Virus record (IMG/VR): IMGVR_UViG_3300036978_000217
Location: 1-32,941 of that record
Source of the DNA: a virus
DNA length: 32,941 nt
Reading direction: 5' to 3' (one strand)
Part shown: positions 12,293 through 18,797 of the stretch, in pieces
Layout of the letters: each line of letters opens with the position of its first letter
Numbering within the stretch: the stretch's first letter is position 1
Position numbers and translations under genes: made by a program
Notes under the pieces: model-generated
Seen by the model: the letters and a program-made list of their open reading frames with translations, nothing else
Told to the model about the DNA's origin: nothing
Database searches by the model: none

Positions 12293-12433
12293 TTACTCAC
12301 TTTCGTCAGTGTTCAGGGCCGCCCTAAGTACCAAAATGGCAAGGGCCTGGGGGTCAATTGGGAGGCTGTAATTGAACTCGCGCCACAAAGCTAAGGCCGC
12401 AGCCCTAATCTGTGCATCGCTTGGCTCAATCAT
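12293..12433 (-). CDS. 46-residue helical protein, unknown
   Basis: The sequence starts MIEPSDAQIRAAALALW and continues DPQALAILVLRAAL, two amphipathic helices. ATG 12433 overlaps the methyltransferase stop by 8 bases (ATGATTGA). The longer upstream frame is a shadow of the methyltransferase. Possibly a small helical partner protein; family not recognised. Confidence 0.6.
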   Translation of the reverse strand: MIEPSDAQIRAAALALWREFNYSLPIDPQALAILVLRAALNTDESE

Positions 12434-13556
12434 CGATACCGAGCTGGACGGCCTGCTCACCAGCCCACTGGATACGGGCGCGGGCGATGTCAAGGTAGTC
12501 AGCGTCCTGTTCAATGCCGACGAAGTTGAAGCCCTCAATGATTGCGCCTTTGCCGGTTGACCCTGAACCCATGAACGGGTCAAGGACCACGCCTTCGGGT
12601 GGTGTAATCAGTTTGACGAGGTAGCGCATCAGGTCAACGGGCTTAACCGTGGGGTGGTGGTTGGCGCGTGTCGGATTGATGAAGGTGCGATCGGGACACT
12701 GGCAACCGTCCAGCACTGACGCGCCACACGTTGCGCACGTTCGAGCCAGACCGTTGCCTTTCGCCCCGACCTGTTTGCCGGTGAACCCATCTAGCCCTTC
12801 GTTGCGGTCACGCTTGTTGGCTTTCGCGCAATAAAAGAAACGGGCCGCGCTCCCGTTGTCGGGGAACCCATCCACGACTTCGTCACTGCCGTCGTGGATT
12901 ACGTTCGCAGGCCAACGTCCGTCTGCTTTATACATTTGGACGTAGTGTTTATTTGGCACCTGATTGTCATTGGCATTGTTGGAAGCGTCCCCGTTATTAC
13001 TGACAAAATCAGTTCCAACGCGATTGTCAGACTCATCTCCAAACGTAACCCGTGACCCGTCAATGTTGAGCGCACCCGTCCCGTGTTGCAGGACATTGTT
13101 CGCCACGGTTCCAATGAAGGGTTTGCGTGCCAGCACAATAGGCTCGTGCGCTGGCTTCAACGCGGTGCCCCAACCTTCCCACTGTTGCGCGGCGGGAGTT
13201 GCACCCGCCGCCTTGTCAATGCCTTTGCTGACGTTGTGAGACTTCGGGAATCCTGAGCCATACAGCCACATAATCTGGTCGCGGATTTCAAACCCTGCGT
13301 CCTCAATGGCGCAAGCCATCCGGTGATAGGTGCGTGAACCGCTGAAGGCGAGCAGGTGCCCGCCAGGTTTGAGCACGCGCAAGGCTTGTGTCCACAGCTC
13401 GACGCTGTAAGCGATGCCGGTGGAATCCCACGATTTACCCATGAAGCCGAGTTCGTAGGGCGGGTCAGTGACAATGGAATCCACGCAGTTGTCGGGCATG
13501 GTGCGCATAACTTCAATGCAATCACCGTGGTGCAATGTTATTTGGTCCGGTCCCAT
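12426..13556 (-). CDS. DNA methyltransferase, beta-type order (N6-adenine or N4-cytosine)
   Basis: The 376-residue protein has catalytic motif IV DPPY at 31-34 and the SAM-binding motif DPFMGSGST at 326-334. That order, with the target-recognition region between them, marks the beta class. A small Cys cluster (CATC 274-277, CQC 285-287) lies just before the NHHPTVKPV motif and may bind zinc. No restriction gene is near, so it is an orphan, probably masking phage DNA from host nucleases or tuning expression. The site specificity cannot be predicted here. Confidence 0.9.
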   Translation of the reverse strand: MGPDQITLHHGDCIEVMRTMPDNCVDSIVTDPPYELGFMGKSWDSTGIAYSVELWTQALRVLKPGGHLLAFSGSRTYHRMACAIEDAGFEIRDQIMWLYGSGFPKSHNVSKGIDKAAGATPAAQQWEGWGTALKPAHEPIVLARKPFIGTVANNVLQHGTGALNIDGSRVTFGDESDNRVGTDFVSNNGDASNNANDNQVPNKHYVQMYKADGRWPANVIHDGSDEVVDGFPDNGSAARFFYCAKANKRDRNEGLDGFTGKQVGAKGNGLARTCATCGASVLDGCQCPDRTFINPTRANHHPTVKPVDLMRYLVKLITPPEGVVLDPFMGSGSTGKGAIIEGFNFVGIEQDADYLDIARARIQWAGEQAVQLGIDD

Positions 13557-13562
13557 AACTGT

Positions 13563-13874
13563 TTATTCACTCTCGTTAATGATCTGGCGATAAACCTCGA
13601 CGTAGCCGGCGAGGTCGTGAATGGAATCAGCGTGGTCAGGGGACTGGATTAGGCGTGCCACTTTCACCAGGGCCATCATCATGGCTGCCTGTTCGGGCTT
13701 AATCTCAGTGCGCAGGTACGCACTCCAGAGGTCGGCGATGCGCTGATGATTGACCAGGGGTGAACCGTAGGCACTTCCTCGCACAGCTAGTAGCCCAGCA
13801 ATGTCAGCCTCGGGGACGAGCACTTCTGCTGGCCGGCCAATGATGGGGCCACCGTCACCGATGTAGTCACTCAT
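13563..13874 (-). CDS. DUF6378-like protein
   Basis: The 103-residue protein starts MSDYIGDGG and has the conserved core RGSAYGSPLVNHQRIADLW, an MMALVKVARL helix, then DSIHDLAGY. This is the layout of the phage DUF6378 family, whose function is unknown. ATG 13874 overlaps the upstream stop by 8 bases (ATGAGTGA). A longer frame exists but overlaps the preceding gene heavily. Confidence 0.7.
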   Translation of the reverse strand: MSDYIGDGGPIIGRPAEVLVPEADIAGLLAVRGSAYGSPLVNHQRIADLWSAYLRTEIKPEQAAMMMALVKVARLIQSPDHADSIHDLAGYVEVYRQIINESE

Positions 13875-14076
13875 TGTCATCGGCCAATGTTGGGGCGTGA
13901 TACCTGGACCCACAAGCAATGCACTCAATGTCGAGGAAGTATTGGGCGATTTCGTTGTCCACAAATGAGCAGATCACCCTGAACAGTGGCGAGCCGCACA
14001 CACATTCGTGAACGATCATGGGTCGATAGTCCACGGCCTGAGTCAGGTCAGGCACACAGTCAATAATGTTTTTCAT
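13867..14076 (-). CDS. Small zinc-ribbon protein
   Basis: The 69-residue protein has CVCG near residue 25 and CIACG near 53, a zinc ribbon around a beta-rich middle (FRVICSFVDNEIAQYF). ATG 14076 has GAGGG five bases upstream and overlaps the preceding stop (ATGA). It ends with an 8-base overlap into the DUF6378-like gene. One of many small zinc proteins in this genome; function unknown. Confidence 0.68.
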   Translation of the reverse strand: MKNIIDCVPDLTQAVDYRPMIVHECVCGSPLFRVICSFVDNEIAQYFLDIECIACGSRYHAPTLADDNE

Positions 14077-14279
14077 TTAGTCCCTCGCAAGTTGTTGGCG
14101 TAAACGGCTGCGTAGAACGCGCACAACACGGCCAATGCTGGTTGACCAATGGCGAGCGCGTAGATCACCCATGGTACTTCCATGATCAGACACCAACCCC
14201 AACCAATGCGCGGGTTACGCTTAACCAGGTACAGGCCAGCGACACTGCCCGCGGCCAACAAGAATGACACCCAGATCAT
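14073..14279 (-). CDS. Small multi-pass membrane protein
   Basis: The 68-residue protein is almost all membrane: helix 1 at residues 2-18, a short loop (KRNPRIGWG), a second hydrophobic segment, and helix 3 at about 46-62 ending NLRGTK. It has ATGA overlaps on both sides. It could have a holin-like or superinfection role, but it lies outside the lysis block and I would not call it a holin. Confidence 0.65.
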   Translation of the reverse strand: MIWVSFLLAAGSVAGLYLVKRNPRIGWGWCLIMEVPWVIYALAIGQPALAVLCAFYAAVYANNLRGTK

Positions 14280-14602
14280 GCGTCGTCCATCAGGTAGTCC
14301 ACGACTTCGGGATTGTCCCTGAGCATGGATAGCAGTGGTCCGGTCATCGCTGCCACCACGGTTTCCTCATGCTCGTCATCGAGCGTGGGGTCAGAGCTGC
14401 GAATGCAGGCGTGCAAGATTTCGTGCAGGAGTGTGGCCCGCGCATAATCCTCGTGCCTGCCAGGGTCCACAGCAATGGTCATGGACTCCATATCGCACGC
14501 ACCACACGCTTCACCGTTGGGGTGATGTTTGAGAACCTCGTGCCTGGACCACTTGATTGACCAGGTGTAGGGGCTGATCTTGACTAGGCGTGGGCGGGTC
14601 AT
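14276..14602 (-). CDS. HExxH zinc metallopeptidase-like protein
   Basis: The 108-residue protein has HEILH at 60-64, the zinc-binding and catalytic signature of gluzincin-type peptidases, with acidic residues at 76-80 that could supply the third ligand. A Cys pair lies earlier (CGAC). It resembles small phage SprT- or ImmA-type proteins, which cut regulators or DNA-bound proteins. ATG 14602 overlaps the exonuclease stop (ATGA). Substrate unknown. Confidence 0.7.
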   Translation of the reverse strand: MTRPRLVKISPYTWSIKWSRHEVLKHHPNGEACGACDMESMTIAVDPGRHEDYARATLLHEILHACIRSSDPTLDDEHEETVVAAMTGPLLSMLRDNPEVVDYLMDDA

Positions 14603-15375
14603 CGCACACCACGCATAACCACACCATGTTTGCGGGTGCTGGCCCGCGACTGTGCACCGCACGCATCACAAGTAAACGATGCGAACGCTGTGGACGCGGA
14701 TCGGGTCACACCATTAGCGGTCAGGGATGTGCCCCCGCAGCGGAAGCAGGAGCGTGCCTGGTGGGTGAACAACCCCATGTGTGGGTGGGACTTAATCCAC
14801 GCACCCATGCGGTCATACAGGGCCTCAGTCAGGATTACGTCTTGTTTGTTGTATCGGCGCATTCGTGCCCACGCCTTGTCATCCCCTGCTAGGCACGCAG
14901 TCCACAGGGCTTGACCTTCGTGGGCTAACTTGCTTCCTAGTCCGAGGGCTTGTGCCACGAAGTCGAGCTTGTTGCTGGGGAACTTGAACTGACCACGTGC
15001 GACCTTGAGCAGATCAACGTTGTCAAACTTGCTGGGCGGGTTCATCCCAGCCAGCACGAACTCACGTTGCAGGTGCTTCACATCGAACGAGGGTCCGTTG
15101 TAGGTGACGAGGATGTCGCACTCATCGAGCATGGTCCACGCGGCCTTGACCATTTCCTCATGTGTGTTGTGGTGCTCACTGAAGAAGTGGACTTTCTTCT
15201 CGTCGTACCATTTGCCGGCGAAGCATAGGACTCTGCCTGGGTCAACGATTTGGTTGATGCTGTGGTTTTGATTCCACAGTCCCCAGGAGTGCACCAGCAT
15301 GGGTGCTGTTTCAATGTCGAGGGTGAGGATGCGGGCACTCTTACTGGCCTGAGCCAACACTTTCGCGAGACTCAT
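14599..15375 (-). CDS. DnaQ-like 3'-5' exonuclease with a C-terminal zinc ribbon
   Basis: The 258-residue protein has ExoI DIET (D20, E22), ExoII NGPSFDVKH (D98) and ExoIII YNKQD (Y175, D179), the DEDDy arrangement of RNase H-fold exonucleases. A zinc ribbon (C210, C213, C236, C239) and a basic tail follow, an unusual add-on that probably helps bind DNA. It may proofread or trim primers for the prim-pol system. ATG 15375 overlaps the upstream stop (ATGA); five extra residues are possible. Confidence 0.85.
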   Translation of the reverse strand: MSLAKVLAQASKSARILTLDIETAPMLVHSWGLWNQNHSINQIVDPGRVLCFAGKWYDEKKVHFFSEHHNTHEEMVKAAWTMLDECDILVTYNGPSFDVKHLQREFVLAGMNPPSKFDNVDLLKVARGQFKFPSNKLDFVAQALGLGSKLAHEGQALWTACLAGDDKAWARMRRYNKQDVILTEALYDRMGAWIKSHPHMGLFTHQARSCFRCGGTSLTANGVTRSASTAFASFTCDACGAQSRASTRKHGVVMRGVR

Positions 15376-15632
15376 CGTGGGCACTGGCACGCGCCACGGC
15401 GATGCCTACGCACCGACTCCCCACTAATGGACAGGTTCAAGTGATCACGCACAGCCAGCGCAATCTTGTCCCCGCTCAACGTCCCCTCAATGGCGGACTC
15501 AAGGGCAATCTTGTCTGGGCCTTGCGCAAGGCTTAATGCCCAGCGCACTCCACACATTTGCCACGGCGGTTTGTTTGTATCGTCTCGCAGATCATCACGT
15601 AAAGACATACCAGTCCCACTCTCATCGAGCAT
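15372..15632 (-). CDS. Probable helix-turn-helix protein
   Basis: The 86-residue protein has WQMCGVRWALSL, a helix (DKIALESAIEG) and a C-terminal segment IALAVRDHLNLSISGESVRRH followed by RRGACQC. The end reads like a helix-turn-helix with a basic recognition helix and a CxC tail. ATG 15632 uses AGTAGGA, which overlaps the endolysin stop. Similar proteins occur in actinophages without a known role. Confidence 0.6.
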   Translation of the reverse strand: MLDESGTGMSLRDDLRDDTNKPPWQMCGVRWALSLAQGPDKIALESAIEGTLSGDKIALAVRDHLNLSISGESVRRHRRGACQCPR

Positions 15633-15638
15633 TAGGTC

Positions 15639-16331
15639 CTACTTGTAAATGAGCTTGTTTGCCTTAGTTGATGCCAATGCTTTGTATGTCTTTGGTCCGA
15701 CGACACCATCAGCGGGCCACAGGGTTGGGCGCAGACGCTGGAACCTTTTAACCTTGTTCTTATCCGCGGCACTCATGACACCAGTGACCTTGTTACCCAC
15801 ACCACGTTGAACAACCTTGATGTGCGAACCCTTATCCCCCACCTGGAACTCACGCGCACCTGGGTAAGCCGGCAACGATGGTCGAGCCGCACCCAACTTG
15901 TATGCCTCCCATGAGGTGACAGGGATACGCAGGAAAGCGTGCGGGTCTTTCTTCCCATTGGCTAAACCGTTCTTGCCATTGCGTAAAGCAGTGACCTGCC
16001 TCTTCGCCACCGCTGTGGAATCAGGGCAACCCACGGCGATTCCGTGCACGTGATCACTCCACGGCCCCTCACCAGCGCGACGATGCCAAGCAGCGAAACC
16101 AACAGTGCGCATTGATGACACAATTTTCAGTATCTCAAACGCACTCAACCCACTAAGGCTCAAATCAATAGCGCCACCACCATCATGCGTCCCAGCACTG
16201 GCACCAACACTCTTGTTGTACGAACCCTGCGTCGGGTCAATCTTGATGTCCTTGCACAACTTCACAACCTCGTCCATCATTTTTGATGTGCGCAGATCAA
16301 GGGTGACTCCACGCCACTGCACGCGGCTCAT
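15639..16331 (-). CDS. Endolysin: M15-type peptidase plus peptidoglycan-binding domain
   Basis: The 230-residue protein has an N-terminal M15 (VanY/endopeptidase) domain with the zinc ligands H49 and D56 in GTHDGGGAID and H94/H96 in DHVHG. A C-terminal peptidoglycan-binding type 1 domain spans about 160-228 (FQVGDKG, VVQRGVG, DGVVGPKTYKAL). It should cut peptide stems in the host wall at lysis. No signal peptide is visible, so export depends on the holin. It shares an ATGA overlap with the upstream holin-like gene. Confidence 0.9.
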   Translation of the reverse strand: MSRVQWRGVTLDLRTSKMMDEVVKLCKDIKIDPTQGSYNKSVGASAGTHDGGGAIDLSLSGLSAFEILKIVSSMRTVGFAAWHRRAGEGPWSDHVHGIAVGCPDSTAVAKRQVTALRNGKNGLANGKKDPHAFLRIPVTSWEAYKLGAARPSLPAYPGAREFQVGDKGSHIKVVQRGVGNKVTGVMSAADKNKVKRFQRLRPTLWPADGVVGPKTYKALASTKANKLIYK

Positions 16332-16552
16332 TCGTCAAAACCTTCATCGCTGATGGTTGGCTCAGACCCGATGCCGTAGGAGGTATTGCCTGGGTCGATG
16401 GCTGCGACAATGGTGCGCAACGTGGCCAGGACCGCCGCGGTGACAGCAGCAGTGATCCACGTGGTGTCACCACCCACGAGTGCGCTCACTGGTACCAAGC
16501 CAATGAACGTGACAACGAATGTGGTGAGTGCTGAACGAACCCATGCAGGCAT
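16328..16552 (-). CDS. Holin-like protein
   Basis: The 74-residue protein has two membrane helices (about 8-25 and 32-50) and then an acidic tail with DPGNTSYGIG, a motif typical of actinophage holins. ATG 16552 has AAGGGA six bases upstream; the longer frame to 16657 overlaps a structured intergenic region. Direct coupling to the endolysin supports a pore-forming lysis role. Confidence 0.8.
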   Translation of the reverse strand: MPAWVRSALTTFVVTFIGLVPVSALVGGDTTWITAAVTAAVLATLRTIVAAIDPGNTSYGIGSEPTISDEGFDE

Positions 16553-16596
16553 GAGTGATCCCTTCATTGATGTGATTGATTGGTCGTGCAAAATGA

Positions 16597-16668
16597 GGCA
16601 GGCCAGGACACAGTGAAGTGTCAAAGGGGGACCAGCCTTAACTGGCCTGCCGGTCAATGAGGCTGGTC
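16597..16668 (-). promoter_or_regulatory. H-type pseudoknot candidate between the two holin-like genes
   Basis: In the leftward RNA, GACCAGCCU (16668-16660) pairs with AGGCUGGUC (16638-16630), 9 bp. GGCAGGCCAG (16651-16642), in the loop of that stem, pairs with CUGGCCUGCC (16606-16597), 10 bp. A small GACAC-UUCACU-GUGUC hairpin sits directly before the last arm, and UCAUUUU follows it. All pairs are perfect. The element starts in the last codons of the upstream gene and ends 44 bases before the holin ATG. Confidence 0.6.
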
Positions 16669-16959
16669 AAGCCTTTTCTGAATCTGTATTTGCCTGGCCT
16701 CGATACGGTCCATGCGGTTCACAAGGTCAACAAGCAACTCGTCACGGCGGACACTGGCCTCAACGTTCGTCTTCAACTTGGCATACAACTTTCCCACACC
16801 AGTACCGATACTGATCAGCCCAACGATCAAAGCAACAACGAACGTGGTCACGCCAGCCACATTGTCACTGGTCAAAATGACACCAGTGACCACAGGCATA
16901 CCCGCGCCCAATGCCCCCAACACGCTCATCATGATCGTTGCTTCCCCTCTATCAGTCAT
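16654..16959 (-). CDS. Membrane protein with coiled coil, second lysis-block gene
   Basis: The 101-residue protein has two membrane helices (about 12-30 and 36-56) followed by a charged coiled coil (KLKTNVEASVRRDELL, then RMDRIEARQIQIQKRL). This is the shape of some holins or lysis regulators. It lies between the minor tail protein and the holin. ATG 16959 has no clear ribosome site; ATG 16932 or 16929, inside the frame, is an alternative. Either this or the 16328-16552 product is the pore; the other may be an antiholin. Confidence 0.7.
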   Translation of the reverse strand: MTDRGEATIMMSVLGALGAGMPVVTGVILTSDNVAGVTTFVVALIVGLISIGTGVGKLYAKLKTNVEASVRRDELLVDLVNRMDRIEARQIQIQKRLDQPH

Positions 16960-16961
16960 GA

Positions 16962-18797
16962 TCAGATCACTGGGCTCAAGTCAAGGGTGCACGTGTAAGA
17001 GTTATCGCTTATGGATAGTTCCCAGCCTTCAACAAAACCATCAAAGGTTGATGCAGGCGCTTGGCTGGGAAGTGAACTGACCCTCACCCTGTCCAGTGGA
17101 ACAAGTTGCACAGTGGTTGCAGCAATAGAGTTAGGTGTCGTCAACAAATCAATAACAACTTTTGATAAACGCATGCTGCTGTAAAGCCGATCGTTAAGAC
17201 GATTAGTTGCAGCACTACCCAAGATGGTTTCAGTAGAAGCCAGACAATCGAACTGGTCAACTAGTGGACCATTATCGGTTACAGAACTTGTATTCAACTT
17301 TGTTACAGAACCAGCAGGGCCACTGGCCACAACAGTGTTTGCGTACAAAGAATCGTCAAGGGTAAAAGTTAAATCACCTGTCAAATCCTGTGACGCATTA
17401 ACCGTCAATGTCACAGAAGAACCAGATGAGCGAGCAGCTGACCCACGAAACTTTGGTGTGCCAAGCCTGTCAATGTAAAAGATTCCACGCTCAGAATCAG
17501 CAATCTCTTGCATTGCTTCAAGATAGGTTTTATCCGCTGTGTCTTGTCCAGCCAAATACAAGGTTGGTGATGTGCCAAGGTTTGCTGTTGTCACAGCCGT
17601 AGCATCAACGTAGCCAGCCAAGTTGCTAGACCGTGAAGCAATAGTGTCACCATCAAAGGCTGTTAGGTAGCCGCTTTGTGTGATGCCAAGTGTGCCAGCG
17701 TAGTAATCATCTGGTCCAAGACTCACGTAAGCTGAAGCAAACTTGTAAAGACCGATTAACGCCATTGACCCATTGATGCAATACGAGTTGTCTGTCCAGG
17801 CGTTGTTGCGGAAACCACCAAAAACAATGCGCCTATTTGTCGCACTGATTGAACACAAGTTGGTGGCCGAGCCACTGGCCTGTGCAACTCCGTCAACGTC
17901 AACCGTGACAAAAGTTTTGGAAGCAACCTGGTAAATACCAATGGACAAAAGGTGCCAAGTGTTGTCCCAAAGATTGCCTCTGCCAGTGGTGAGTGCTAGA
18001 GCACCAGCAGAGTCACCATAACATTCTACTTCAATGTTTCCACCTGAACCGATTTTTGCAGTGAAGTAACCAACGCCACCAGAAGTGCGAAACATGTGTA
18101 TGAGGTACTGATCAGATCGCAACTCAGTCTTAAACCACAAACCAACAGTTGTATTTTCGGTGCCAGGATTGAACGATGTTGGATGTTCCAGCACAGGTCC
18201 GTTCTGGTTCCCACCAGAATCTATCTTAATTGCTGACTTAACAAACGCTGGACCATCATCAGTAAACTCATGGGAGCCACCACTGCTTGCGCCATAAATC
18301 CTGATCGGACTAGCAGCCGTATCCTTGAACGCCTGCCAGAAAGAACCAACACCATTTTTAGGAGCTTGCAAAGCATACGTTGCACCAGAGGTAGCGTTGA
18401 GACTTCCATTGTAATGAAACTGCTCAATGCCATAACTTGACAAAGATGCCTTAGCGTAATGCTTAAACTTATCGGTGCACGCTATCTGGATTGTTTGGTC
18501 ATAACCTTCAACAACCGTGTAACTGAACGAGTCAATGTATCCGGTCCACACCTGGTACGAGTTGATCGTCACGCGCACCTGCGTGTTGATGTTATATTGA
18601 AGCGCAGCGACACCAGGTGTGTATTCGTTGTTGTTGTTGTTAAGGATAAACGTGCACGTGCCAGGACTACTACGGTCAAATTGTGAGGAACGACCGCGCT
18701 TGATTGAGATACCGGATTTCATGACGACATCGCCAGAGACGTTAAACCAGTAACCGAAAGGTGAATACAACTCAACAATTGGTGCAGGCATTGTCAT
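16962..18797 (-). CDS. Minor tail (hub-like) protein with an inserted LamG/lectin domain
   Basis: The 611-residue protein starts with the tail-hub pattern ISIKRGRSSQFD and CTFILNNNNNEYTPG, and ends with a hub-like half (about 380-611). Between them (about 145-370) is a concanavalin/LamG-type domain marked by TVGLWFKTELRSDQYLIHM, WHLLSIGIY, VDVDGV and a GGFRN turn. The lectin probably binds surface sugars during adsorption. It overlaps the tape measure stop (ATGA), its usual neighbour in siphovirus tail operons. Confidence 0.78.
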   Translation of the reverse strand: MTMPAPIVELYSPFGYWFNVSGDVVMKSGISIKRGRSSQFDRSSPGTCTFILNNNNNEYTPGVAALQYNINTQVRVTINSYQVWTGYIDSFSYTVVEGYDQTIQIACTDKFKHYAKASLSSYGIEQFHYNGSLNATSGATYALQAPKNGVGSFWQAFKDTAASPIRIYGASSGGSHEFTDDGPAFVKSAIKIDSGGNQNGPVLEHPTSFNPGTENTTVGLWFKTELRSDQYLIHMFRTSGGVGYFTAKIGSGGNIEVECYGDSAGALALTTGRGNLWDNTWHLLSIGIYQVASKTFVTVDVDGVAQASGSATNLCSISATNRRIVFGGFRNNAWTDNSYCINGSMALIGLYKFASAYVSLGPDDYYAGTLGITQSGYLTAFDGDTIASRSSNLAGYVDATAVTTANLGTSPTLYLAGQDTADKTYLEAMQEIADSERGIFYIDRLGTPKFRGSAARSSGSSVTLTVNASQDLTGDLTFTLDDSLYANTVVASGPAGSVTKLNTSSVTDNGPLVDQFDCLASTETILGSAATNRLNDRLYSSMRLSKVVIDLLTTPNSIAATTVQLVPLDRVRVSSLPSQAPASTFDGFVEGWELSISDNSYTCTLDLSPVI

